Shown in pieces: positions 9,909 through 18,507 of a DNA stretch of 38,990 bases. The notes below the pieces were generated by a model. It had not been told where the DNA came from and did not search any database. It saw only the letters and a program-made list of their open reading frames with translations. This DNA comes from an uncultured Lachnospiraceae bacterium. GTDB taxonomy: Bacteria > Bacillota > Clostridia > Lachnospirales > Lachnospiraceae. A program made the translations under genes and the position numbers. Numbering within the stretch: the first letter of the stretch is position 1; each line of letters starts with the position of its first letter. Location: NCBI GenBank assembly GCA_902762955.1, contig CACWQH010000024.1, positions 1-38,990 of the forward strand, written 5' to 3'.

Positions 9909-10532
9909 CTATATAGCAGGCACTTTAATATCCGCAAGCAGTCCCTTATAGCTGTCACTCCACGCATACCATTGATTATCCTTAGGATCTACATAAAAAT
10001 CCACATATCTTGGTGTATCGGCACCATCAAAGGATACTATAATTCTTTCCAAATCAAGCTTCGGACCGTACATAGTTGAAGGCGGTATATTATAAACATA
10101 CTCTTCCACGGTTACCGAAAAAGGTGTCGCAGACGAATATCCGTTACTTACCGAAGCTCCGTCAAAATATGCATTTGCAAGATATGGATATTTATTATTC
10201 TGCATCATTCTGTCTTTTACAAACTGCTTTCCGAAGTTATTAAAGGTCATACCGCATGTAGGTGAATTCATCAAAACCTCAAGCATACCGTTACAGGTGT
10301 TGTTGTCCTCCGGTGTCCATGTTCTGAACGCACAAAAAAGAAGTGCCATGGTCAAATACTTACCATTTTCACCGGAACGGTCAATGCTTTTAAGCTCTTC
10401 AACACTTGCAGGAAGCTCATTAAAAATCACTTTTGCCTGCTTGATATCAACATTTCTAACCCCTTCATTTTGAGTGTTACCATCCGAAGACTGTCTCGTA
10501 ACCTGCTTAATCTCAATACTTGGCTGCACCAT
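9909..10532 (-). CDS. Unknown protein of 207 aa
   Basis: I do not recognise a family with certainty. The protein is soluble, with no signal peptide or membrane segment. An N-terminal stretch to about residue 30 is polar and probably disordered. The middle (about 40-125) is helical with three Cys (TWTPEDNNTCNGM, SPTCGMTF). The C-terminus is beta-rich with aromatic residues (FYVDPKDNQWYAWSDSYKGLL). The start has a strong GAGGAGGATT site and follows the Spx/ArsC-like gene by 18 bp, so the two are probably cotranscribed. No terminator is obvious after it; a 14-bp perfect palindrome (9877-9890, AATATCCGGATATT) lies in the gap. Confidence 0.7.
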   Translation of the reverse strand: MVQPSIEIKQVTRQSSDGNTQNEGVRNVDIKQAKVIFNELPASVEELKSIDRSGENGKYLTMALLFCAFRTWTPEDNNTCNGMLEVLMNSPTCGMTFNNFGKQFVKDRMMQNNKYPYLANAYFDGASVSNGYSSATPFSVTVEEYVYNIPPSTMYGPKLDLERIIVSFDGADTPRYVDFYVDPKDNQWYAWSDSYKGLLADIKVPAI

Positions 10533-10550
10533 ACATAATCCTCCTCGTAA

Positions 10551-10901
10551 TTATAATACTTTCTCCCATTCACTTTCCTTAAAGCCTGTAAGCACTGTCT
10601 TATCTGTTACAAGCATAGGTCTTTTTACAAGCATTCCATCCGAAGCAAGAAGCTTAAACTGCTCATCCTCGCTCATATCGGGAAGCTTCTTTGATAATTC
10701 CATCTCCCTGTAGATCATACCGCTGGTATTAAAAAATCTCTTTAAAGGAAGTCCGCTTTGCTTATGATATTTCCTTAATGTTTTCTCATCCGGATTATTT
10801 TCCTTTAAATCGATAAGCTCATATTTTACCTTTTTTTCATCCAACCACTTAAGCGCCTTTTTACATGTGGAGCATTTTGAATAACAATATACTTTAATCA
10901 T
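10551..10901 (-). CDS. Spx/ArsC-family thioredoxin-fold protein
   Basis: The 116-aa protein has the ArsC/Spx thioredoxin-like fold with a CSTC motif (C10, C13) near the N-terminus and the family motif LVKRPMLV with R94-P95. Its length and the CxxC motif fit the YffB/Spx/MgsR-like group; true arsenate reductases usually carry CxxS-type sites and lie in ars operons, and no ars genes are nearby. Spx itself regulates transcription through RNA polymerase, while others are of unknown function, so the precise role is open. It lies between the HAD phosphatase and the unknown 207-aa protein on the same strand with short gaps. Confidence 0.82.
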   Translation of the reverse strand: MIKVYCYSKCSTCKKALKWLDEKKVKYELIDLKENNPDEKTLRKYHKQSGLPLKRFFNTSGMIYREMELSKKLPDMSEDEQFKLLASDGMLVKRPMLVTDKTVLTGFKESEWEKVL

Positions 10902-10940
10902 CTTTATCCGCCTTTCTAATTAAACATTCCCTTTTGAACA

Positions 10941-11600
10941 TCAATCACAAGTAATTTCATATATCTCCTCCGGTATTTTAACTAAGTAGGTTGCGCCTGC
11001 GGTTTTAAGCTCCTCATAGCTTCCGTATCCGTAAAGTGCACCTACGGAATCAACACCTGCCTCATTTGCTCCCTCTATATCATACTTTCTGTCGCCTATC
11101 ATAACGACCTTACTTTTATCATCAATGAAATTATCGCTGATTGCTCTTTCTATAAGCTCCTTCTTGCTTGGACTTCTTTCCGACCTGTCCGGTCCGATAA
11201 CACAGACGAATTTACTATCCAGTTCAAAATGTTCTATAATCCTTTTTGCTATATCTGCCGGCTTGGAGGTAACAACAAAAAGCTTCTTTCCGTCAGCAAA
11301 AAGCTTATCAACCAATTCCTTTATACCATCATAAAGCGGGGCATCAAAAAGACCGCTTACTTCATAATATTCGCGGTAATATGCAACTGCTTTTTCCGCA
11401 TCCTCCTCCGACATTCCGTAAAAATCATGAAATGAATTAAATAAAGGCGGACCTATGAATTTCTTCATATCATCATCACTTTCAGAGCTTGAATCAATGC
11501 CCATTTTCTCAAGCGCAACTCTTGCCGACCTTATAATTCCAAACTCCGATTGTGTAATTGTACCATCCAAATCAAAAAAGATATATTTATACTTGTTCAT
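10941..11600 (-). CDS. HAD-family hydrolase, phosphoglycolate phosphatase-like
   Basis: The 219-aa protein carries all HAD motifs: FFDLDGT (D10, D12) as nucleophile site, VVTSKP as motif II, a later Lys (SPSKKEL) and VMIGDRKYDIEGANEAG as motifs III/IV. The helical cap between motifs I and II (about 18-80) fits subfamily I enzymes such as Gph or PpaX. These hydrolyse small phosphate esters; the real substrate cannot be told from sequence. The gene is 12 bp downstream of hemW. Confidence 0.88.
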   Translation of the reverse strand: MNKYKYIFFDLDGTITQSEFGIIRSARVALEKMGIDSSSESDDDMKKFIGPPLFNSFHDFYGMSEEDAEKAVAYYREYYEVSGLFDAPLYDGIKELVDKLFADGKKLFVVTSKPADIAKRIIEHFELDSKFVCVIGPDRSERSPSKKELIERAISDNFIDDKSKVVMIGDRKYDIEGANEAGVDSVGALYGYGSYEELKTAGATYLVKIPEEIYEITCD

Positions 11601-11612
11601 AAAATCCTCACT

Positions 11613-12809
11613 TTAGTTAAGTAAAAAATCACTTAAGATTACATTGCTTACATCTATTCCACGGTCTGTAAGATATATACGGTCATCTGTCATTTCCATA
11701 AATCCTTCACCGATATATTTGTTAAGTACAGGACCGTAAACCTCAAATATATCCTTATTAAAGCGTTCTTCAAAATCGCTTCTGCTGACACCGCAGGTCA
11801 TGCGAAGTCCGAGGAACATAAACTCCTCCATACGAGAATCAATGTAGATAGGTGTAACATTTTCACGAATCATCTTGGTTGTATCGTTGTAAAGAATCTC
11901 ACGGTTATCGTTGTCGGTAAACTTGTCCGAAATCTCCTCCAGCGTATCTATGTAATATCTAATATTTCTCGTATTATTGAACCTCTTGCCCTGAAAATAT
12001 GATGATGCGCCAAGGCCTAAACCGATATACTCACCACCGGTCCAGTAGACCATATTGTGAATACATTCATATCCCGGCTTTGCATAATTGGAAAACTCAT
12101 ATCTGTCATAGCCCTTTGCCGATAAAAGCTTTTTGGTGATTTCATACATTCTCCTGTCAATCATCTCCGGTGGCAAATCATTTAAAACCGATTCATCGCT
12201 TGCAAACGGCGTACCCTCCTCGATGGATAGTGAATATGCGGAAATATGTTCCGGCTCATAATCAAGCACCTTTGATAATGTATCCACATAAGAATGGATT
12301 GTCTGACCCGGAAGCCCTGACATAACATCAATGTTGATATTTTCAAAGCCGGCACGTCTTGCAGCCTTAAAGCTTGCCACAAACTGGTCATAATTATGAA
12401 GTCTGCCAAGCCTTTTTAGCATCTCATCATCAGCGGACTGAAGCCCGATACTAATACGGTTAATTCCCGCAAGCTTATAGCCTGTAAGCTTCTGATGTCT
12501 TAAGGTACCCGGATTTGCCTCAATGGTTATCTCCGCATTTTTTTCTAATTTAAAGGTCTGCTTGATAAATGCCATGATATTGGTTATAAGCGATTCATCC
12601 AGGATTGATGGTGTTCCACCACCTATAAAGATGCTTCTTACCGTATATTCATCAACAATCGGTGCATAAAGCTTTATCTCCTGACACAGTGCATCAACAT
12701 ATCGAAGCATGGTCTGATAGCTTTCACCGTCAAATGAAAGAAAATCACAGTATTTGCATTTTACTGCACAAAAAGGTATATGAACATAAAGACTTACATA
12801 TCTACTCAT
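11613..12809 (-). CDS. hemW: Radical SAM heme chaperone HemW
   Basis: HemW is a radical-SAM protein related to HemN that binds heme and is thought to insert it into respiratory enzymes; it is not a coproporphyrinogen oxidase in known cases. The 398-aa protein has the [4Fe-4S] motif CAVKCKYCDF (C14, C18, C21), the FIGGGTPS segment, EANPGTL, and NRISIGLQS, all typical. The C-terminal HemN/HemW domain is complete (YWTGGEYIGLGLGASSYFQG). The gene starts 9 bp downstream of lepA, an arrangement that is widespread in Firmicutes. Confidence 0.93.
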   Translation of the reverse strand: MSRYVSLYVHIPFCAVKCKYCDFLSFDGESYQTMLRYVDALCQEIKLYAPIVDEYTVRSIFIGGGTPSILDESLITNIMAFIKQTFKLEKNAEITIEANPGTLRHQKLTGYKLAGINRISIGLQSADDEMLKRLGRLHNYDQFVASFKAARRAGFENINIDVMSGLPGQTIHSYVDTLSKVLDYEPEHISAYSLSIEEGTPFASDESVLNDLPPEMIDRRMYEITKKLLSAKGYDRYEFSNYAKPGYECIHNMVYWTGGEYIGLGLGASSYFQGKRFNNTRNIRYYIDTLEEISDKFTDNDNREILYNDTTKMIRENVTPIYIDSRMEEFMFLGLRMTCGVSRSDFEERFNKDIFEVYGPVLNKYIGEGFMEMTDDRIYLTDRGIDVSNVILSDFLLN

Positions 12810-12818
12810 CTGTAAACT

Positions 12819-14633
12819 CTACTCCTCATCTAATTTAAGTACACTCATAAACGCCTTCTGCGGAATCTCTACATTTCCAATCTGGCGCATTCTCTTTTTT
12901 CCTTCCTTCTGCTTTTCAAGAAGCTTACGCTTACGGGTTATATCACCGCCGTAACACTTCGCAAGCACGTCCTTACGAACTGCCTTAACGGTCTCTCTGG
13001 CGATAACCTTACTTCCGATTGCAGCCTGAATAGGAATTTCAAACAAATGTCTCGGTATCTCTTCCTTGAGCTTTTCACACATCTTTCTGCCTCTTTCATA
13101 AGCAGTATCCTTATGAAGGATAAAGGAAAGTGCGTCAACCTCCTCCTTGTTAATAAGCATATCCAGCTTAACAAGATCCGAACGCTCATAGCCCTTGAAC
13201 TCATAATCAAGGGAAGCATAACCTCTTGAACGGGATTTTAAAGCATCAAAGAAATCATATATTATCTCATTTAACGGTAAATCATACTTGAGTAAGGCAC
13301 GAGTGGTTTCCATGTATTCCATGCTCTTATAGATGCCTCGTCTTTCCTGACAAAGCTGCATTATCGCGCCCACATAATCTGTAGTAACCATTATTTCAGT
13401 CGAAACAAACGGTTCCTCCATATAATCTATAACCGAAGGATCCGGTAGATTGGACGGATTGGTAAGCTCGATAACCTCACCGTCGGTTTTATGTACCTTA
13501 TATACAACACCCGGAGCTGTCGTTACTAGGTCAAGGTTGTATTCTCTTTCAAGTCTTTCCTGTATTATCTCAAGATGTAAAAGGCCCAAAAATCCACATC
13601 TGAATCCAAAGCCGAGTGCAATTGAGGTTTCAGGCTCAAAGCTAAGTGATGCATCATTTAACTGCAGCTTTTCAAGTGCATCTCTTAAATCCGGATACTT
13701 TGCTCCGTCTGCAGGATAAAGACCGCAGTAAACCATAGGATTAACCTTCTTATATCCGGGAAGTGCCTCGGCACAAGGGTTGTCCGCATCCGTTACGGTA
13801 TCACCTACTGTTGTATCCTTAACATTTTTAAGACTTGCGGTTATATATCCGACCATACCTGCACTAAGCTCATCACAAGGTATGAACTGCCCTGCTCCAA
13901 ATATTCCGACTTGAACAACTTCAGCCTCTGCACCGGTTGCCATCATTTTTATCTTTGTACCCTTGGTGCAAACACCGTCAAATACACGGCAAAATATTAT
14001 TACACCCTTATAGGAATCATAGAGACTATCAAATATAAGCGCCTTAAACGGTGCGTCCACATCCCCCGTCGGTGCAGGAATTTTTTCAACTATCTGCTCC
14101 AGAACCTGCTCTATATTTATTCCGTTTTTAGCAGAGATAAGAGGTGCCTCACTTGCTTCGATTCCGATTACATCCTCTATCTCATTTATAACCCTTTCAG
14201 GGTCTGCCGATGGTAAATCAATCTTATTTATAACCGGCATAATATCAAGGTTATGATCTACAGCCAAGTAGACATTGGCAAGAGTCTGAGCCTCGATACC
14301 CTGAGCCGCATCCACAACAAGAACGGCACCCTCACAGGCTGCCAGGCTTCTTGAAACCTCATAGTTAAAATCCACATGTCCCGGAGTGTCTATAAGGTTA
14401 AATATATATTCGTGACCATCATTTGCCTTATATATTATACGCACCGACTGCGCCTTAATCGTTATACCTCTCTCTCGCTCAAGATCCATGTTGTCGAGCA
14501 CCTGCTCCTGCATCTCACGACTGGTTAAGGTTCCGGTCTTTTCGATGATACGGTCCGCAAGTGTTGATTTACCATGATCTATATGCGCGATTATGCAAAA
14601 ATTTCTTATATATTTTTGATCAAGATGTGCCAT
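12819..14633 (-). CDS. lepA: Elongation factor 4 (LepA), translational GTPase
   Basis: LepA/EF4 is a ribosome-associated GTPase implicated in translation initiation, back-translocation or ribosome assembly. The 604-aa protein is full length. G1 AHIDHGKST (16-24), the switch region [13 protein letters not shown]3 DTPGHVDF and G4 NKIDLP are intact, followed by domains II and III and the LepA-specific C-terminal domain ([20 protein letters not shown]). GAGGAAAG precedes ATG at 14633. Palindromic repeat copy 2 ends 27 bp upstream of the start codon, inside the predicted leader of the transcript. hemW follows. Confidence 0.97.
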   Translation of the reverse strand: MAHLDQKYIRNFCIIAHIDHGKSTLADRIIEKTGTLTSREMQEQVLDNMDLERERGITIKAQSVRIIYKANDGHEYIFNLIDTPGHVDFNYEVSRSLAACEGAVLVVDAAQGIEAQTLANVYLAVDHNLDIMPVINKIDLPSADPERVINEIEDVIGIEASEAPLISAKNGINIEQVLEQIVEKIPAPTGDVDAPFKALIFDSLYDSYKGVIIFCRVFDGVCTKGTKIKMMATGAEAEVVQVGIFGAGQFIPCDELSAGMVGYITASLKNVKDTTVGDTVTDADNPCAEALPGYKKVNPMVYCGLYPADGAKYPDLRDALEKLQLNDASLSFEPETSIALGFGFRCGFLGLLHLEIIQERLEREYNLDLVTTAPGVVYKVHKTDGEVIELTNPSNLPDPSVIDYMEEPFVSTEIMVTTDYVGAIMQLCQERRGIYKSMEYMETTRALLKYDLPLNEIIYDFFDALKSRSRGYASLDYEFKGYERSDLVKLDMLINKEEVDALSFILHKDTAYERGRKMCEKLKEEIPRHLFEIPIQAAIGSKVIARETVKAVRKDVLAKCYGGDITRKRKLLEKQKEGKKRMRQIGNVEIPQKAFMSVLKLDEE

Positions 14634-14659
14634 GTTTCTTTCCTCTTTTTTTTAATTCC

Positions 14660-14848
14660 GGACTGTGTATAACAGATTATATCCATCGCAGGCACGCTCT
14701 CGCTACTCTCAAACGCAACGGTACTAAGTTCCTTTTCGGTAAGTCTTAATTATTATTACTTCGTAAATAATTAAGACTTACCAAAAACTCACTAAGTACC
14801 GGCGTTTTCAAAGTACCTGCTTATGGATATATCTGTTATACACAGTCC
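14660..14848 (+). repeat. Palindromic repeat, copy 2 (in the lepA leader)
   Basis: Outer arms 14660-14686 and 14823-14848 form a 26-bp stem with one bulged T. The core left strand (14687-14728) contains GCACGCTCTCGCTACTCTCA, AAACGCAACGG and GTACTAAG; the right strand (14788-14822) contains CTAAGTACCGGCGTTTTC and AAAGTACCTGC. Core parts pair (GCAGG/CCTGC, AAACGC/GCGTTT, CGGTACT/AGTACCG) around a conserved asymmetric internal loop. A perfect 17-bp apical hairpin (14738-14754 with 14766-14782) forms the tip. The core is nearly identical to that at 17270-17407, while outer stem and tip differ. Confidence 0.85.
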
Positions 14849-14886
14849 TTCGTAATTGAAGTCATAAATAAATATAATCATAGGAA

Positions 14887-14916
14887 AGTATAACATATTA
14901 GTATAATTTGTGGCAA
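14887..14916 (-). promoter_or_regulatory. Predicted sigma-A promoter of lepA
   Basis: TTGCCA (14916-14911) and TATACT (14892-14887) are separated by 18 bp on the minus strand. Transcription would start near 14880, giving a leader of about 245 nt that contains the whole palindromic repeat 14660-14848. With that repeat this accounts for the 339-bp gap between spoIIP and lepA. Confidence 0.5.
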
Positions 14917-14971
14917 TCTAAAAATATCACAGTTTTATAATAGATAAATTTTTGATTAATCGTTATGTTCT

Positions 14972-16204
14972 TTATTCTTTACGCAGTACACTGTTTATAA
15001 TTGCCGCAAGAGGAATCATTGCATTTTTTGCTTCTTCAACCGTATTGGTCTGGGCTCCAACCTCCACAAGTGAGGCTCTCGGCAGCTTTTCAAGGTTAAA
15101 GCTGTAACCCCTTATGTATATTCTTCGAAGCAAATCTCCGTACATCGCTTTACCGGCGAGATGCATCTGTAGACTGAAGGCAAGATTTTCTACCTTATGT
15201 GGATTGTACAGATAGTCGATATCACCGTTTAGATTAAGCCTGCTCACACCATTTAAAAACATTATCTGAGCTGTCGGTCTTCCGTCTATAACTCTCATAA
15301 GCTTTAAATCCTCTCTTACTCCATCTCTGTGAAGGTCTATGATTACCTCTATAGATGGATTTTCAGCAAGGATTCTGTCAACTGCCGCACCTGATAAGGT
15401 ATATGCATAGCTCCTGTCAAGAACTCCGTTTACCACATCGTAAACATTTCTGTCATGATAGGTTTTTATACCGTATTCTTCTTCAAGTATGCGTGTAAGC
15501 TCATCTCCGACACCTATTACGGTATCTTCGGTCACTCCCTCCCGACTGTCTGCAAATGCCTCGCTTCCGTGGGTATGATATATAAGTACCTTATATCCGT
15601 CACCGGAAAGATCAATACTCATATCCATACCAAGCAAAGTATCAGCATCAATCTCCTCCGGCAAAACACTGGTTGAGCTGTCAACCGCATAGCAGTTTTT
15701 AAGCATAAATTCATAATCATTTAACTGTTCCATCGAGTAATATATACCATTTGGATTCATACCGGCCGATGCCATAACGTAAAGATTATCCTGTGGCTCC
15801 TCCGTACTTTCATCGGGAATAGCCTCTGTTGGCTGCTCTTCAGATGAAGAATCAGTACTTGCATCTTCAGTTTCACCTGATGAAACAACCTCTTTGTTAT
15901 CCGGTGAAAATGCTCCATCCACGCCAAAAGACGAAATAGCCGAATAATCATAATCCGAAAAATCATCGTAGGATAAATCAGGTTCATCCGAATATTCTTC
16001 ATTTCCAATCGCCAGCATGGGGATAAGCTCATACAATAGATCATTTCCCTTAGATTTATCCATACTGATAGCTGGAATAAGCTCATCCCTGATTCCTTTT
16101 AAAATATACCTCGATAAGAATTCAGTCCGGACCATGATAAAGATGCTTATTATAATTACTATTAAACAATAAATATATCCTATAAAGCCTTTTATTTTTT
16201 CCAT
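14972..16204 (-). CDS. spoIIP: Stage II sporulation protein P
   Basis: SpoIIP is a membrane-anchored amidase/endopeptidase that, with SpoIID and SpoIIM, degrades septal peptidoglycan during engulfment. The 410-aa protein has a single N-terminal transmembrane anchor (about 8-26), a long acidic Ser/Glu-rich spacer (about 70-140) and the catalytic domain from about 195, with YHTHGSEAF, the later LHRDG and the closing RASLVEVGAQTNT motif that carry the zinc-binding and catalytic residues of the family. It lies 15 bp after gpr, the usual order in Clostridia and Bacilli, so the pair is one sporulation operon. Its presence indicates an endospore-forming lineage. Confidence 0.94.
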   Translation of the reverse strand: MEKIKGFIGYIYCLIVIIISIFIMVRTEFLSRYILKGIRDELIPAISMDKSKGNDLLYELIPMLAIGNEEYSDEPDLSYDDFSDYDYSAISSFGVDGAFSPDNKEVVSSGETEDASTDSSSEEQPTEAIPDESTEEPQDNLYVMASAGMNPNGIYYSMEQLNDYEFMLKNCYAVDSSTSVLPEEIDADTLLGMDMSIDLSGDGYKVLIYHTHGSEAFADSREGVTEDTVIGVGDELTRILEEEYGIKTYHDRNVYDVVNGVLDRSYAYTLSGAAVDRILAENPSIEVIIDLHRDGVREDLKLMRVIDGRPTAQIMFLNGVSRLNLNGDIDYLYNPHKVENLAFSLQMHLAGKAMYGDLLRRIYIRGYSFNLEKLPRASLVEVGAQTNTVEEAKNAMIPLAAIINSVLRKE

Positions 16205-16219
16205 AGTAAAATATATGCT

Positions 16220-17245
16220 TTAATTTCTCTTATAATTCAAAAAACCGTTAATTGCCTCGGAGATTGTATAAGATACCTTTTTAACCGCTTCGTCTATATT
16301 TTTAGGTGTAACAAACATGGCTGCAAGATCGGGTTCAAGCAGATTACAGGCTATTTCATATTTTTCTGCATCAGTAAAACGGTCCAGTCTCTCGGAGTAT
16401 TCATCAGCTTCTTCATATCCGGTTTCACGGCTTTCATCTGCGCCATGTTTTAATCCACTCATTTTGCCTTTACTATTCTTTTCTCTGCTGTTCTCATTTT
16501 TATTTTTTCCGTCCTTCAAGACATCGATCATACCCTCGACTGACTGGTAGACGATAGCCGGAACAGATATTACGGTCGGAACACCGATAGCTATAACCTT
16601 TACACCAAGTGTTTTCTTATCAAGTCTTGCTCTGTTATTGCCAACTCCTGCACCGGGATTGATACCCGTGTCGCATATCTGTATAGTGGAATTAAGCCTC
16701 TCCGGTTCTCTTGCGGCAAGTGCATCTATGGCAATCACCACATCCGGTTTAACCTTATCACATACCGACTTAATAATTACGCTTGTCTCAATACCCGTCT
16801 GTGCCATAACTCCGGGGATAAGCGCCGAAAGCTCCTTATCCTCCTTTACAAGACCCTCGTTTATAAGGTGCCTTGTTATATAGAGATTATCAATCACAAG
16901 CGGTCCCAATGAATCCGGTGTAATCGCTCTGTTTCCAAGTCCTATAACCATTATCTTGTCTGCCTTACCTATCAACTTGGCAAGATTTTGATGGAGAATC
17001 TTCATAAAGGATTTATTGATACTGTCATCACCCTCACGCAAGCTCTTACTCTCAATTGTGACATAGGTTCCGACAGGCTTTCCAAGCAGCATCTCTCCGT
17101 TTTTATTTACAACCTCTATAATGGTTTCCTTTATATCCTCATCCTTATAATTCTTGGTAAATATCTTCACACCGTCTATAAGTCCCTGCTCGGGCAGGTC
17201 TTCCTTTAATTCAAGTGCCAAATCCGTACGTATATATCTTTTCAT
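16220..17245 (-). CDS. gpr: Germination protease GPR
   Basis: GPR is an aspartic-type endopeptidase made as a zymogen in the forespore that degrades small acid-soluble spore proteins at germination. The 341-aa protein begins with the family propeptide signature RTDLALE (6-12) and contains GLGNRAITPDSLGP, the LIPGVMAQTGIET segment and DALAAREPERL followed by TGINPGAGVGNNR, all typical. An insertion of about 45 charged residues (about 248-292) lengthens the C-terminal half. AAAGGAG is the ribosome binding site. Palindromic repeat copy 3 ends 25 bp upstream of ATG. No convincing sigma-F/sigma-G promoter could be picked out by eye in the gap. Confidence 0.95.
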   Translation of the reverse strand: MKRYIRTDLALELKEDLPEQGLIDGVKIFTKNYKDEDIKETIIEVVNKNGEMLLGKPVGTYVTIESKSLREGDDSINKSFMKILHQNLAKLIGKADKIMVIGLGNRAITPDSLGPLVIDNLYITRHLINEGLVKEDKELSALIPGVMAQTGIETSVIIKSVCDKVKPDVVIAIDALAAREPERLNSTIQICDTGINPGAGVGNNRARLDKKTLGVKVIAIGVPTVISVPAIVYQSVEGMIDVLKDGKNKNENSREKNSKGKMSGLKHGADESRETGYEEADEYSERLDRFTDAEKYEIACNLLEPDLAAMFVTPKNIDEAVKKVSYTISEAINGFLNYKRN

Positions 17246-17269
17246 AAAAAATACTCCTTTTTATTTAAA

Positions 17270-17407
17270 GGTTGGATATGTTTTATATATCTATCGCAGG
17301 CACGCTCTCGCTACTCTCACACGCAACGGTACTAAGCTCGAAAAAACCTCGCTAAGTACCGGCGTGTTCAAAGTACCTGCTTATAGATATATAAAACACA
17401 TCCAACC
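17270..17407 (+). repeat. Palindromic repeat, copy 3 (directly upstream of gpr)
   Basis: Outer arms 17270-17294 and 17383-17407 pair over 25 bp with one mismatch; their sequence is unrelated to the arms of copy 2 beyond the innermost bases. The core (17295-17336 and 17348-17382) is almost identical to copy 2. One difference is a matched double change: left A to C and right T to G (CACACGC with GCGTGTT instead of CAAACGC with GCGTTTT), which keeps pairing. The innermost outer-stem bases also covary (CTAT/ATAG versus CCAT/ATGG). The tip is only an A-rich loop with no hairpin. Confidence 0.85.
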
Positions 17408-17480
17408 AATTTAATTTCTGTAAGGAGTATTATTTGTAATTTATTATATAATTATTATAAAAAGATGGATTAATGTAAGA

Positions 17481-18434
17481 TTATATCAGATATCCCAAGT
17501 ATCTCAAGACAAATATCCATGCTGTAAGTGTAAATGCCGAAAGCAGTGTCGTAAGCACGATTACACTTGATGAGAGCACATCATCGCCGTGCATATTTTT
17601 TGCCATGATGTAGGCTGTAGGGGTGCTTGGTGAAGCAAGCATTATAAGAAGAGCCAGAAGCTTTTGGTCCCTGAAGCCTGCGTATATCGCAACCGGTACA
17701 AAGATGGCAGCAAGCAGTATAAGCTTTATAAAGGTTGCGGCAAGCGTAGGCTTTATCTTGACAAGTGCCTTTCTTCCCTCAAAACCCGCACCTATGGCTA
17801 TGAGTGCAAGCGGCGAAGCCATACCACCTAAGTACTGTATCGGTTTTTCAAGCATCACGGGAAGCTTTAAGCCTATAACCGAAGCTATAAGTCCTAAAAA
17901 TATACCTATTATAATAGGATTTTTAAGAATGTTGATAAAAGCATGCTTTATTCTGCTCTTGTCACTTTTAGTCGCATCATCATTACTCTCGAACGTAAGA
18001 ATTATAACCGCAAATATATTGTAAAGCGGTACTGCACCGATAATCATAAGCGGTCCCATACCCGAGTCTCCGTACACATTTTGTATAAATGCTATGCCAA
18101 GTATGGCTGCGCTGCTCCTGTATGAGCATTGAACAAAGGCACCCACCTCGGATTTATCCTTAAGCAAAAGCTTGGAAAGTACCCAAATGGAAATAATACT
18201 AACAAGTGTAACCACCGCACAAAAGCCGATATATTTGCCGTCAAAATTATTGATAATATCTGTCTTCCACACATCCAAAAAAAGCATGCAGGGAAGGCAT
18301 ACCTTAAATACAAATTTGTTAGCAACCGATACAAATTCTTCACTTAAAAATTTTATTTGTTTCAAAAAATAACCTACCACCATAACCGCAAATATCGGTA
18401 TGGTGGCATTTAAACTGTATATTAAACTGTCCAT
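17481..18434 (-). CDS. AEC-family transporter (auxin efflux carrier-like permease)
   Basis: The 317-aa protein is an integral membrane protein with about ten hydrophobic segments in two inverted halves, starting LNATIPIFAVMVVGYFLKQ. The first half holds VFKVCLPCMLF and the second ASPLALIAIGAGF and ASPSTPTAYIMAKNM, which fit the AEC/PIN family (bile/arsenite/riboflavin-related fold). Bacterial members export or take up organic acids such as malate; the substrate here is unknown. It appears to be a single-gene unit. AAGAGGTC lies upstream of ATG. Palindromic repeat copy 3 begins about 74 bp after its stop codon. Confidence 0.88.
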   Translation of the reverse strand: MDSLIYSLNATIPIFAVMVVGYFLKQIKFLSEEFVSVANKFVFKVCLPCMLFLDVWKTDIINNFDGKYIGFCAVVTLVSIISIWVLSKLLLKDKSEVGAFVQCSYRSSAAILGIAFIQNVYGDSGMGPLMIIGAVPLYNIFAVIILTFESNDDATKSDKSRIKHAFINILKNPIIIGIFLGLIASVIGLKLPVMLEKPIQYLGGMASPLALIAIGAGFEGRKALVKIKPTLAATFIKLILLAAIFVPVAIYAGFRDQKLLALLIMLASPSTPTAYIMAKNMHGDDVLSSSVIVLTTLLSAFTLTAWIFVLRYLGYLI

Positions 18435-18507
18435 TTTTAAGACCTCTTATATACTGCAAAAATCTCTTATTCTTTATGCAGTCGTTAATTCATAAATCGT
18501 TTTTACC

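Noticed and set aside
10551-10901. Arsenate reductase ArsC
   Set aside because: CxxC near the N-terminus and the absence of ars genes fit the broader Spx/YffB group better than a true arsenate reductase.
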